From positions 2,062,501 to 2,126,500 of the forward strand of contig JBBMOA010000007.1 of NCBI GenBank assembly GCA_037954235.1: a DNA stretch of 64,000 bases, written 5' to 3'. This document shows, piece by piece, positions 46,657 through 60,900 of this stretch. This stretch comes from Aulostomus chinensis. Its lineage: Eukaryota > Chordata > Actinopteri > Syngnathiformes > Aulostomidae. The notes beneath the pieces were generated by a model that did no database searches, was not told the DNA's origin, and saw only the letters and a program-made list of their open reading frames with translations. Position numbers and translations under genes: made by a program. The first letter of the stretch is position 1. Every line of letters begins with the position of its first letter.

Positions 46657-49600
46657 GTGAGTCAGGAGGGAGTACATGAGGAATTGCAGCAATGCCCAAA
46701 CACTGATCTGACCCAGGTCACTCCAGTTTTCAGTGGTAACTGTGTTTACTTGGAGTTTCTGGGGGGAGGGGGCATCGACGCCGGGCTTGCTGAGTCCTCA
46801 TCACGAGTCGCAGAATGAACTTCAGGGCACTGCTGAGAAAGTATTTGATCTCATTTGTCTCCCGGTGAGAACTCTGATGGCTGCATAGATGCGAGGCAGC
46901 GCTGCGTCATCAGAGAAAGGGTTAAGGGTTTATTCTCCCAACGATGTGGGGGGTCGCGTCCGAGCTGGAGACCATGAATGCAGACGGAGTTTTACCAGGG
47001 GGAGACGAGAAAGACGCCCCCTCCTGTCCTCCAGGACACACTCCAGTGTTTTAGTGGGTATTTGTACACTTCATGTTCAACATGTGACTGTTTGCGTCCA
47101 GACGTCAGTTTGGATCCGTGTTCATGCTCCTCTTCGGCAAGTTTCTAGAAGCCTGCCTCTCCTCACACGTGCCCTCACGAGCCGGGCGTGTTGGTGGTTA
47201 ATTGTGCTCAAATGTGTGGACAGTCCTTGGGTCTTGTTTACGAGCTGTTCGAGGGGAGCTCATATACAACATCTCTTCCAGATTTAAATGGAAACGACAG
47301 TCACTTCCTGAGCTTGGCATCTCCGACTGTTTATTTTGGCGGATGAATAATTGCGTTCATGGATTTCCAGCTTATTTTGTTTGTGTATTTGTCATGGTGT
47401 TGGTTTTGTGTACGCTTGGCTCGGTGGGTGGGTGCAGAATTCCCAATAAAGAGTCACGTGTCCCTGACATACTTCAGCTGAGGGGTTTCACTCTACGTGT
47501 GCGTCTGCGTCCCTCACCCCTCTCTCCTTAGACCTTCTCTGTCCTGCCACGTGCCTGCGCCTCCATCTCCACGCCGGCTTGTGAGAGATGTACGCTGAAG
47601 CACATGCCAGAGGGATCCGTCAGACACAGAGCAGGACCTGCCAGGCAAATTCTGGGGGAAATTCCACGAGCTCACATGGAGCTGGGGAGCCCGCTGTTTA
47701 CGCTGAGGCGAATGACTGAGGAGGTTTAGGAGGTGATAATGTAAGACAGGAGAAGAGGGCATTCGAGCACAGAGAAGAGATTATAAGTGGGGACAGACAA
47801 GAAGGAGGATAAATGAAAGAAGGAAGGGAAGATGAAGGGCAGGATGGCGAGAATTGTTCAGCCTGCAGGAGAACGGGCAGATTTCCTTACATGACCTCAC
47901 TCATGAACCATCCGAAGAGAGCAGACCGTGACCCCTGTGCATCTGCGATGTGTTGATGTACGGAGGTCGTCAGGTTTGAGGAGGCACTGCTGGGGAGCTC
48001 CCACGCCGCCTCTGACCCTCAGGAGTGACGGGAGCCAGCTGCTCAGCCGTCCCGGGACGGCCAAGTGTCTGATGCAGCTCGCATCACAGTGCAGCTGAGA
48101 TCATAGGTTGGGTGCTGCTGTGGTAGAACCTCGCCCCTGAGACACAAACAACAGCAACAGGCCTTCAAATCAGAGTTAGATTATGGAAGTATTTGTGGTC
48201 AGAGAAGCAGCCAGATCAGCTGATCAGAACCACCTTTGAGGTTGCTATGGTGATGGTGATGGCAGATGCCAGTCGTGGGACAAGGACTGTAACTGCATCT
48301 GTAACCGTGACTGTTACTACTGAGGACTAACTTCTGTCCTCTGAAAATCCAGGTCTCATTTAACACTGGCGGCGCCGGGCGGCTGGCTGGTGATGTCACG
48401 CGGAGCATCGTGTGTTGCTGTATCTAAATCTAGATGAGCTGCAGTCCTTTCACTGCAGGTGAAGCAGGTGAATATCCAACCATTCGCTGGAATTTCTCAG
48501 GGCTGTTGCGTAACCCACGTCTCTGCTCCCCGTCTACAGGCTCCGTGTCTCCCTCCACCCCCGATGCCTGCCAGGTGAGATCGCCGCCATGTTTGAAGTC
48601 CCCAAATGAAGACGATAAATGCTCGTTTTATGGTCAAGTGGTCAGAGGACCCAGTGACCTCAGCGGTGGCATCTGCAGGGTCACAGCTTCCTGACTGTTG
48701 TCCTTCGCGACGGGCGATGAGCCAGGGGTGGAGGGGGACGAGCGCTCCAGTTGAATCATGGGAAGGACGTGGCTCAGAGGTGAGGGGTCACAGTAGATCA
48801 CGAGGCCTGTGTTTCTCTGTGAGTCGAGGGACGCCGCGTGTGTAGCAGCGCCAAGGTCAGAGGTGCCGTGGAGAGGGAGGTGCAAGTGTTTCATTGTATA
48901 ATAGGAGAGATAAGCAGAATAAACAGGCGTTTGCTTTCATTTTCCCACTTTGTGTCCTTATGTAACTGAACGGTCCAGATTATGATAACAATCCCCAACC
49001 TGAGCGAACGCTGCTTCGCTCTCATTGTGCTTCCCCTGCAAATGAAATGACAAATTGTTTTCCTGCAGTCTCTTGTCTGAATGAGGTGAAACATAAAGTC
49101 CCCGTGAAAAATAAACAGGCGTTATCGCACAACGCCGGATGAAAATGCACCCAGACGTCAAAGCCCGCAAAGTCGGTTATGTAAGCGTTCAAAATCTTCT
49201 GAGGCTCCCGAGCCTGTGATGCGTTCAGGGCTGATTGCTTTCAGTCGCTCAGCCTTACTGGGAAGGCGAGACCAAACAGAAACCAGAAACAGAACCCATC
49301 GATTGTTTTTCCTCACTTAAAACCCGTCCTCGCTGAATTAAGGGGCTCTGGCAGACTCACATGCGTCAGTGGCGCGGCGCAGAGCAGGACCTTCTCCAGG
49401 GGGTTGTTGATGATGGTGGTGGTGAGGAATGTCAGCATCTGTGCTTGGGATTTTTTCTGTTTTATAGCTGCTTTCTGGGAGATGCCAGTGAGTGTGGTGG
49501 TGGTAGTGGTGGGGCGCTGGGCTGCTGTCCCAGCCTCGCTACCTCATGTCTGACCATGTGGGCAGAGGCTGACATACCAAACCACACATAGTTTCTAAAT

Positions 49601-50336
49601 CTTGTCACCACAAGTTAATAATAATGAAGTTCTGTTTGCTGGTGGTAGACTCAGCTCCTGGGTTGCTGCAGCCTTCACGTGGAGGACTCTCCTCCAGGGG
49701 TTGTTCCTGGCCCGGGTGGGCTGCCCTCTTTGGCCAGACTGAGCCTGTCTGAGCTCTGCAGGCTAGAGTGGATGCTCTCTGAGGGGAGGGGGCAGGCTGA
49801 CGGAGGAGGGAGGTGTGTGTGGCAGATGTGCAGGGTTATAAATTGACAGGATGTGTATCAGGAATGCTGCGAGGTGACCTCAGTCCCACAGGCAGACCAG
49901 TGATGATGTGGTAGAAAAACGATAGAGAGGGAGAGAGGGAGAGAGAGGGGGAGTCACCTCAGAGTGGATGGAACACATGACGACTATGAAGCCTGAGTAC
50001 AGTATCAGAGTACTAATCCATTGATGGTACTGTAAAGTATATTGTTTTTCGATGCAGTAGCCTCTTGTTTGACATATTCAGTTTGTTGTGTTACTGAATT
50101 CATTCTGAAGGGACCTTCACATCTTTGCTAACTCACTGTATATTTGTTAACTTGTGAAGGTCCCTGTGTGCTTGCGTCACATGCCAGAGGAACTATGGGT
50201 ATTTAAGATGGCGGCCATGTGAGATGGAGTCTGAGGACGAGCTTTGAGTGTGAAACGTGACTCACTAAGTCGAGTCTTCAAGCAGAAGCAGCGCCATGTC
50301 TGGAAACGACTGCTTAGTGACAATGGTATTGAGCGC

Positions 50337-50367
<31 letters not shown>

Positions 50368-51123
50368 ACGGGGATGGTCCCCTGTGGGCTGTGGACGACA
50401 TGTAAATGAGCCAGTAATGATTAAAACTCTGAACCACCCTGCAGTCTTCATCGGGGGCCTGGATCCGGCCTGCTGGCTGTTAATCAGACAGGTGAAGTCT
50501 GGGACCCTCTGAGGTGTGGCAGCAGGACCCAGAGACGCCAGGAGCAGACCTGGACCAGACCCGGTGAAGACTAAGCCCCTAAAACCACAAACTTTCACTT
50601 TCATTATTTGCTGTCTGTCGGTTTAGAGGCACCAGATTTGTTGCGGTGAGCTTTAGAGGAGCTGGAGGGGATAATCTTCCATTTATGTTGATTTCCAATT
50701 CCTCGTTTTTATGCTAAGCTAACCGATGTCAGAGGTCACCGTGCCTTCACGTCCGTCAGGCTCCTGGACTGGAACACTCCGATCTTTTTGATCCAATCTG
50801 CACCCTTTGTCAACTTTTCTGAGGTCAGAAGTGTCGACGCCTCCGCTGGGCTGCCCCACGCCGTCGTTGATTGAGTGATTTCAGTTTGCAACAGGAGTGA
50901 AACATCAGCAACCTGCTGCGACCTACACGCGCCCTGATGAAGGTGAGGGAGAGGGAGAGCTGACAGAGAGGAAGTGCTGCTGTCAATGCGCTGTCCTATT
51001 GGTCAAGAACAAGGAAGTGGTGCATTCTCAGGAAAGAGGAGAGAGAACAGCAGGAGATGAAGGGAGGGAGAAAATGTAATGAAGAAAAATAAAGAGAAAA
51101 AGTGGCTACCTCATCTAACCTTT

Positions 51124-51124
51124 G

Positions 51125-51163
<39 letters not shown>

Positions 51164-51932
51164 GCACAATGGCGTGCTCCACGCTGCCAGTCTTCTGGTG
51201 CCTCTGAACGAGCCCAGCTGCTGGGTGAACCTGCAGCCATCAAACGGCGCACATTTTCTCTGGAAACAATGAAGATCCGCAAACCAGCGACGACGCGCAC
51301 GAGGAGGAAATCCTGCTCCGCGTCTCGCTCCGCCGTCCAATGAGAGGACGGGGCTTCACTTTTGTTTGCACGGGGAGAGGAGGAGGCGGGGGTGTTCCTG
51401 AGTCCCCTCCTCCTCCTCGCCCTCTGTTTGTGACGGGGGGCGGGGTCTTGACCAGCCCCCTTCCCCATTCCCAAGGATTCGTGTTACCAGAGTCTCCAGC
51501 AGCACCGAGACATCTGCTGCTCCGCCAACAACGGAGCGCGTCCCCGCGTCTCGACCTGCGAGCGATCCCGTCTCCCCCGCACCCCCCCCCTCTACTCCCT
51601 CTAAAACTGAGTGCGCTCCGTTATCTGACTGATCATGACGACCCTCCGTGCTGCTTCCCTCCGGCTGTGACTCGTCTGTGCGCCGTCGGTGCTGTTCGCG
51701 GCGGAGCTGAGCGGCGCAGCCCCCGGGTGCCCCCCCGGTGCATCGAGCTGCACATTTCCTTTTTGTCTGAGCTCTCCGGCCGAGGCTCCTCTTCATCCTC
51801 CCCGCCGTAGACGACGTCGAAGGGCGGATGAGGACGGGGAGCCCCTCCGTGTGAGGTGTGTGAGGAGGCTCCGTCCGCTTCTTCCCGCTCCGCTCGCCGT
51901 CTACTCTCCCTCCGTCGGGCGCGCGTGAGAGC
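51124..51932 (+). promoter_or_regulatory. mtss1l: GC-rich promoter / 5' UTR of mtss1l
   Basis: Starts with (CT)n(CA)n at 51124-51164, then becomes markedly GC- and CpG-rich up to the ATG at 51933. A long minus-strand open frame here (to about 52348) is composition-driven and lacks protein resemblance. Confidence 0.5.
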
Positions 51933-54900
51933 ATGGAGTCGGTGGAGAAGGAGTGCGGAGCGCTGGGCGGATTATTCCAGGCCATCGTGAACGACATGAA
52001 GGTAACAGCGGACCGGGACGTGACTCGACCTCTGTGGTTACACGCCAGACATAATTTTACTGCCTTTGTCTCAGTTAGGGGGGGATCCCCCCACCCCCCC
52101 CCAGGATGAAACATGTTTCTCTTTGTGTTTTTGCGTCCTGTGCAGCGGGTCAGTCGCTCCATGTCCCGGCAGCAGAGCGGATCGCGGATCTTTGTTGTGC
52201 TGCCAGTAACATTCGAGTCGTTAGAGACTAACAATTTAATAAGTGCAGAGCGGGGGGGGGGGGGGGGGGGGGTGACCTCAAACAACTGTTCATCCTCTAC
52301 ATGAAATGTCAGGGATGCTGACCCCCCCCCCCCCACACACACACACACACACAGACACTCAGACCCGGAGCAGCTCTGTGTGTCCTGGTGTTTGGATCTT
52401 AGAGGACTTCCTCTGGTTGAGAATGTGTTGTACGTGTGTGTGTGTGTGTGTGTGTTGGGGGAGGGTCTGAGTCAAAGAAGTTGTTCAGGACAACAGATGG
52501 AAAGTGTGAATGTGTTCTCCAGGCTCTGCAGGCCGGTGCACTGCTGCCACCGAGGGCTGATGGAGGCCAGTCAGGCCCCTGCAGCACCTCTGACCCACGG
52601 GTCGGTATCGATCCCTCTCCTGCAGGGCCTCAGTGCCTTGGAGGTTCTATTTTTGGACCTTAGTTTTCAGCCATTGTAAATGAGCCCTCAGCGACTGGCA
52701 GCTTGGTTTGTACGTTTCCTTTTGTGTTGACTCGTTGCAGGCTGAGAAAGAGAGACGGGGCTCTTGGAAACGGGCAGTCAGTGTGTTGAAAAGCAGCACA
52801 GATGAATGAGGCTGAAGCCCTTAGTCAGCACAGTGTCCATGTCCACTGTCTGAGACAGACATCTGACCTCATTCCTGCTGCCTGGCTGGGCGACGCAAGC
52901 CTGTCAGACCAGCTTTACCCCCTGGGAGCAGCGCAGCTTTCCTGTGCTAATCTCGATTGTGTACATACGAGTGAATACTGTTGCTGTGCTGCGTTGCTCC
53001 ACGAGACCGAACAGCTGAACAGTCTTGATACCAGCGGCACCTGTTGGTTATATAACAGCTACGTGAAAGCGAGGAGGAGGTGTTAGAAGATGACCCGCGT
53101 GGTGATTCAGCCGGATTAGATCAGCGGTGGATGTGGGCAGCAGGAAGAGGAGACGTCTGCCAGCTGTGCCTCCAGGGATGACAGCTTTGACCTCACCCTC
53201 CACTGCTTCACCCTCCCTCCTCATGTCCCCTGGAGATGATGGGTGGGGATGAAAAGGGAATGGGTGCCCCCCCAGCTCCTCCCCCTTTTCCCACTGCCTC
53301 ACCCTTCTTCGTCAGCTGTCTTGGCAGCACATCCGTCCTCTCCCGGGGAGTCATGGGCCACACAAGCTAATTAGACACCTGTTGGAGTCAAGTGCAGACG
53401 GCGAGGCTGGGCGCTGCATGGCAAACGCCTCTGTTGGGGATCAAAGATCCTAAATCACTTTAGAGGGCAGAGGCTCTACCTAACAGAGGACCACAAAGTG
53501 TGCACATGTGGGGGGGGGGGGGTTGCCAGATTTGAGGAGGGTGAACAAGGAGTGATGAGGAGCCAGACTGCATCCAGAGCCTGCCTATATTTAGTCAGGA
53601 TGTGTGGCCTCCTTTGGCTTCTCTCCATCAACGAGCACAAAGAGGTTATGCCCTTCCTCTCCCTTTGCTGAGGTTCAAGCGCTTCCTCTAATGGGGTGTA
53701 GCCTTCACCGTGTTTTATGTTTGGTTACTGCTCTTAAAGCTGAAGGCAGCGCGGGATCATCCTGGCGTAAATCTAATCCAGACTTTTCCAGGACCAGTCG
53801 GACGACCAGAGTCGTGCACGTAAACAGTCCGTATGAGGGACCCGCAGACTCGGTGGCTGCAGCTCAGGCGTCACCAGAGGGAAGAAGTTGTTCTGCAGAT
53901 TGGGGACTTAACACTCAGCACATTGTTATAAAAAGTAGATTTCTTTTAAAAAAATTTAGATTTTGGACTTTTAAAATGCATGTAAACATGTTCGACTGGC
54001 TCAAGTGAAGTATTAACAACCCGGGGTATGGATGGCAGGAGTTTTTCCGTCATGTTTGTGCTTCATTCGGCTCCTAAACCAGGAGTTTCTGACTCAGACT
54101 CGACGTCGCGGCTGCCTCGGCTCCAGGAGCGCTCCCTTTCTGTTTAACGGTCTCGCACCTTGAGAATTTGCGGGCCTTTTCAAAGACAAGCCAGGTCAAA
54201 CAGGTCCAACACACCACTTTGGGGTAGAAAAATTGGACTGCTGTTGTTGTTTTCCCGGTAGACAAGAACCAATCAGGAATCGATGCATTGACTGAGGTAC
54301 GCCCACCTCTGGAGTCACGTGGTGACGTGTCCCCCCCATAGCTGGCTGCAGTTACATAGTCGTCTGGTTCACCCTTCACTTCAAACAACGCAGGTTAGCC
54401 GGTGTCAGGCGGCGTCACCACTGACTGGTGGTCTTCGGTTCGGTCCCGTCCAGGCATGCGATGACATCGCCTGACATCTAGAACGGTTCTGGGATGATTG
54501 AAGCGTTTATAAGCCTGAGTTCTTCAATTTCCAACTGCGTTGTTCACACGTCTCCGGCGTACTCCAGGCTAACGTGTCTCCATTGGTTTAAAAAGCCCAG
54601 GTTTAGTGGGACTTCAACAACAAATCAACCTTTTTGTCATATCCCATAAACAAACAGAAGTTCTTGAGTTACTGCGACAGTATTTGTACTGCGAGTTATC
54701 GTGTGTGACGTTGTCGCAGCCTGTGTGTGTGTTTGAGGAGTTGCCTCCGTCCTCTTACATGCCCTTCATGGTCTCCTCTCTTATCAGAGCTCGTACCCGG
54801 TTTGGGAAGACTTCAGTGCCAAGGCCACCAAACTGCACTCTCAACTCAGGTGAGGCTCCAGTGGACGGTCGGCTTTAATGCTTGAGTCCTTGCTTGGACG

Positions 54901-57900
54901 TGTGCAGTGAACCTGTCGTGATACATTTTCAGGACGACCATTCTGGCAGCAGCGGCCTTTTTGGATGCCTTTCAGAAGGTGGCGGACGTGGCTACCAACT
55001 CCAGAGGTAAGGTGGTGGTGGTGGTGAGGTGGGGGCGGGGGGAGTCCAATTAGCTGGAGACCACTCACTGTGGAATTCCTGGAAAACAAACTGATTTGTT
55101 GTCCCTCTCCTGCTGCACATGAAACCCATTTAGCTTGTGGAGGTGTAACAAGTCTGACTCTGAGTCCCGATGAATGAATAGAAGCTTTATTCCCTCTTCG
55201 CACAGCACCGCACCTGGAGTTCGTACGGAGCCTGGAACGAAGGACATGTTCAGTTCATCATAATTCAAAGTGAGCCAGTTTTGCCAGCAAATGTGGGTCT
55301 GCAGAGACAACTGAGTGATTAAATCCCACCTAAAAGTAAATGACTTGAACTCAGTTTAAGACCACACAGCTTGGAGACGCAGCTGTGGCAGGACCACTGG
55401 AGTCGGGGAGACTGGGGCAGCTCAGGGAAGTGAAAATCTGAGCTTATTGTTTCTTTGGTCTTAATGAGGTCTGCTGATCTGCTTTGTCACCCAGCTAGCT
55501 GCAGCAGACAGGCCGCTGATTAACACAGATTTTCTCTCTGAAGTGAATCGTCGAGAGCAGCATGCGGGTCAAAAACCCTGCGAACGCTGATGACTTTGAT
55601 GAGCATGCAAAGGCTCCTGGTACATTCACAGATGGATTCATGCACTGAGAAACACACACACACACACACAGGCCAAGAGTGGCAGCTGGTGCCGGGCCAC
55701 CTGACCTTGCCAGTCACATGCCAACATGCTTTAAACCGTGTGTATCAGAGCCCCCTACCGCCCACTGACTGCAGGGGGAAGAGGCTCTCCTTCACACCAG
55801 TTACACACACATCAGGTTCCCTTGAATGACTGCTAATGTCAGCGTGCACATGTTTTCTGCAAGATGAAGCAAGTCAGACTGAGTCGTGCTGCTTGCAGCT
55901 GGCATCCTGATGAGCAGAGCAGAGGTAGAGCTTCAAAGAAAGCCTGTCTGCAACCCAAGCCGAGAAAACATCACAATGACAGAGCGCTGAGAGCGAAGGG
56001 CGATCAGAGTTTTACAGCTGTAGATGCATAAAATCCCTGTAAGTGTGTCACTCAAACGCCCACTCACGCCGCTGCTTCTCTCCCAGGGATATTAACTTTA
56101 GGATTAATACCCTTGTTCTTAAGCTACAGCGATGCAGGGAACCAGATGAGAGACTCTGGATGTGTTTGTAACGGGTCGGATGTGGTCTCAGGTGGGTGTC
56201 TGGTGTCCAGGACCACTGGAAACAGCTCCAACTTCTACTTCCTGTCTTCGCTGCCCCAGCCTCCAGAGTGATCAGTGTGAAGGCAGCGTTTATCTATTAA
56301 TCTGTGAAAATGAAAGTAGGGGCTGAACTCTGGAGAAAAAGTGCTCCAAGTCTGATGTCATTACTTGAGGCTCTGGGAATTTGCTCTTTGGTGTTTGTCC
56401 TTTTTTTTTACCGGTTAGACTGAAAATTGGAAACTTTCATAAATGGTGACAGCATGACTTTGATTCGTATCCACTGCCAACCATGCATGGATTATCCAGG
56501 AGGCCAACCAATCACGACGGCTGTCTTATCTTCAAATTGAAAAGCTGCTGATGGAGACCACTGGCCCACTTGGCCTGCTGTTGAATCTTCTGGCTGGTCT
56601 TGGTTGGGTGTCCAGCACCGTAATAGAATGTTCTAGTAGGAATTATGTGTGGATTTAAAGTCAAGTTAGTGTCCCAGAATAAGCAGCCTCTTCGCTCTTA
56701 GTTGGATTCTATTTGAACTCCTGTCAACAATCATTCCAGGGGATGTAGAAGAAAACTGGCGTGAAGCTCCTGACATGAGCGCCGTCTCCCTCCCCTTCGT
56801 CCTCTGGCAGTTGTGTTCGTCGATATTTTCTGGCGCTGGCTGCGTGTGGACAGGGATAACCTTTGAACCTGGAGCTGCAGACTCCATGGGATTGTTTAGG
56901 AAACATAACCAAGGAATATTTGGCGCAACAATGAACTGCTGGCATGTATGAAGGGAAGTGGACGCCACCTGCTGGCTCGTGAGCTGACGTTTGGAGCCTC
57001 TAGTTTGGTACTGTGGCTGTTGCTGCCTCTTGGTTTTCGGTGGCTGAAGTGAGCGTACATTGCCTCACTGGCTGGCCGCATCCCTGAGCGTACGCCACTA
57101 TGTCATCCACTCTAGTCTCATCAGGGTCACACGTCAAGCCAGACTTTGACATGACTTTTGACCACCAGCGTGCTCGTGCTTAAGACGGTCAGGGCGGACC
57201 AACCAGCACCCTTACCCTGCGTGGAGTGACAGCACTCAGCCACAGAAGCACCACCTGACACAGCTGACTATTCGATGTCATCGACCGCCACAGTCACGCT
57301 GAGCACTTCTGTTGCCATGACAGTGAGTGCTCCCTGATGACGGGGTGCGCTGGTCTGACCCTGGCACAGCTCCCAGCTCAAGTCATAGATTATCATCACG
57401 TTTCAGACCAGGAGGCTTCATCTTTTTCCTTTCCCGTCACAGCGATGACGATGGCCGTCACCGCTGTGACACCAGTTCTCCCTTGGGGGAGGAGCTGCAG
57501 CTCCTGGCACATTGGAGCCTTCACTGCCTGCTGCTCCTAGATCCTTGAATCACCTTTGACATGCCCACCCTGTCACCCCCTTTTTTACCCGCTCACACAC
57601 TGTACACATTTACTTGCAGAGGAAAGTCGCGTTTCCCTCGCCCAGGGCGTCTTGATAGACTCAGCACTCCAGGGAGAGCAGATGATGTATGAACGAGGAT
57701 TTTATGATTTCCTGTTAAGCGTGTTGTTCTTTACAAGGGGGCAGCTCTTCCAACTAGGAATAACAGTTTTACACAGTCCCCTCCGTGCGTGTCTGTGTGC
57801 TGTCCCACCGCCTGCTCACTGCTTCCTCTCGCCTGTTTAGTCCATTTATAGTTTATGGTCACGCTTGTGGCGTCGCGGCTGTGCTTTATGAAGAGGCCAG

Positions 57901-60900
57901 AGGCTGCCAGGCTTCTGCCACTGGGTTGGACAGTCGTGTTTCCCTAAGCTGTTGTGTGTCACGTTGACAGATCGATGTCTAAGCTCTGTCACCGTGGACC
58001 CACATCTGGCAGCTGGGTTCTGCAAAGGTCTGTCAGCTACAAAGTCGATGAATATTTGGAGAATTTGTACTTTTAAGGGGAAAATGTTTGAAGTTTCACC
58101 ACCATCATTCCTGGGACTGGTGTTGTGTGGGTGTCTGGACCACTGGTGTCCCTTCTGTTAAACTGGTGAGTCCCAGACATTGGTGTTTTGTTGTTGTGAG
58201 GCTGAGCGACATGTGTCTGTGGAGGGTGGATGGATTTCCATTTTTGAACTTTGCTGAATTTGATAGGTCAAACGGCTGGTCGTCCAAAGCTGACGGCCCC
58301 TCAGAGTACGGGGATTCGTGCTCCACATTTTTGAGAGTTAGGGGAGCCTAGTAGGGAGGGGCAGGGGGTGCAGTTTGGTTAGGGTGGGGGTTGTGGTTTC
58401 AGTGGGATTTCCACAGCTTCGGGTATCCAGGCTAGGCAGAGGCGTTCAGCTAATCCTCTTAGCCCCACTCTGTAACACACAGACACAGACTGCCCTCTCC
58501 TGCCTTCCCCATCAGCCGCCCCCCTGCTCTGGAAAATTCTCACTCTGGGATCAACGACCAGACTGAGATGTTGGTGTTCATGTCACTGCATCTGTGCACC
58601 AGAACCAGCGGAGGGGACATACCGGCACAAACAGAATGTTCTGGTGGGTTGCTGGGAGCCCACACTTGCTCCTTTCCTCTGTTCTCACTCACAGACTCTG
58701 TTCAGTGGAGGTATGCTAGTAGATCAGTGTGTCAGCGAAGCAGTAATCTGCTTCTTCTCTGGCATGGCAGATGGGACGGATATCCCTACCCGCCATCTGG
58801 ACAACCTGGCATGGACGTGATGCAGCCGTGGCCTAGTGCAAAGCGAGATCAGGGGATTACTGTTCTCTGCACTATCCCAGCAGCAGCTATTTTTACGGAC
58901 ATGTCAAATAATGAGAGTGTGTCCATGTGACCAGCGCTCACATCCATCAAGCCTGGCATGTCGTGTTCAAGCATGACACTGTTGTAGAGCAGGTGGGATG
59001 AGCTAGCTGCTGCATCTGTAGCCGGCTTTGCTCGAGAATATTCAGAGATTCTGAGACCTCCAGCTATGAGGTCATGTTACATCATCCTCAAGTATCTCCG
59101 CGTCCTCTTTGCCTCACTAACAGGCGTCACAAAATAATGTTCCAGATATTATAACGACTTGAAGTAAAAAGAAAGGACCGGAGCAGGGTGAGGAAGAGAC
59201 AAAAGGGGCCACGATAACGAGAGAGAAAAGCAGTCGTTTAGCTCCTCCTGAGGGCAAATGCCAGACTAAGAAGACGAACATGAGACGCGAGGAGAACACT
59301 GTGTTCAGCTATATCTGTACAACTGGGAGAGGGAGTGAAAACGCACACGAGAGAGACTGAGAGAGGAGTGCAGGGGAGGACATTAGGAGAGGGGGAAGGA
59401 ATGCATGCATAGTTTCAATCATCTGAGGACGGTTGGAAGCAGTTGGAGAAATTCGACGAGTGTTCCCTTGTAGAACTGTACAGCCGCGACGCTTCTACCA
59501 TCTCCAGTCCACCGCTGGATTTGGAGAAACTCACAACTGGCAGTGGACAATTGGGAAGAAAAATGAGGGAAAATATAAACAATATTTACAAAAAAAGAGT
59601 GCATTTTTTCCAGTAATTTGGTATAAAATCTAAAAACCTGCAAAAGAAAATGACATATTCCTGCTTTGTATTCAGCATGGATGACAAACGCTTCCACGGT
59701 AACAAGGGAGACGTCAGCCGTCCCAGTGGAGGTGCTGGGGTCGGAATCAGGAGGAGCAATAATGGAGTGAACACAAGCGGGCGGATGAGACTCGTTTGGT
59801 GGTCATTCTTTTTAGAGTTTACAAAAACACACGTTTGTAGGGCGATGACTGGCTGTCCTGTTTGCAATGCGCTTCCATGCTGGTTTGCATTTCATTCATT
59901 TAAATGAAACTATTGATGTTCTATTAAATGCTTTCCTTGCTATTGATTAAGTATCCATTGCTGATCAGGCCTAATGACCTTTGCAATTCTCAAAGTAGTT
60001 TTGAGTAGTCATCACCTCTCCTGGGGCAGCACACCGAGGACAAGCCCAGGAGAGTGAGGCGTGGCGCTAGGACACCCCCCCCCTAACAAAAGACCCCGCA
60101 GGTGGAGGTTGGCTGCTGCGCTCCGGCTCCTGTGCTGCTGTCACCTTTGTTTGTAGGATTGTTTGCAAATGAGCACCGAGGCGGGAACACTGGCCGAGTC
60201 ACAGAGCGAGCAGACAGCGGCGTCAGAGCCAGCTGAGTTGTAAAGCAGGACAACTTGAGTCATGGGATTAAACCAGTTCTCGGGCTGGGATCCATTAGGT
60301 CCTGCCGTCGGTCTCCTTCCTCTGTGCCTGAACACGTTATGAGAGGGGTTCTTCCTCGCTAGATGTCTCCGGTCGAGCTGACGACAATCCCGTGCGGCTT
60401 TCCTGCTTGTTGCATTTGTTGCACAACTTTCTCCCGTCTCTGTTTTTCATCTCCAGTGAGAACATCTGGACGAGGGGCGGGATTTATTTTTAGCAGCATT
60501 TGTGCTCCTGAACAGGAGGCTCCTCCAACACTACATATCACATCCTCCATGTTCTCCTCCTCCTCGTCCTTCAGTCTCGTCATAATGTGATCCAGAACAT
60601 GCTTGCACCACAACACTGAAGTCTGCCTGCGTCCCAGGGTGTTTCTGGTCCAGAGGTAAAAACATGCAGTGTGTTCTCTCTGGCCAGACAACAATGGGAT
60701 GAGTGTGTGTGTGACGCTGTTGGTGTTGTGGGGCTAAAACAATAGATCTGGAGGCCGTTTCCTCTGCCTCTCATTAGATCTGCTGCTGCTAAGCAGAGGT
60801 CTGCCACATGTGAGGAAGTGACACACAGGCTTTGAATGCTGTTTGGGTTTCTACTGCACACACACACACACACACGCGCGCTCATGCACATTCCATTGAT

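Noticed and set aside
46880..50000. Hidden gene in the mapk12-mtss1l gap
   Set aside because: Open frames are short, lack conserved blocks and show no exon-like phase consistency; I see no evidence for a protein gene.
51356..52348. 330-codon minus-strand frame
   Set aside because: Driven by GC-rich promoter and first exon of mtss1l on the other strand; the translation is Arg/Gly/Pro-rich without recognisable domains.
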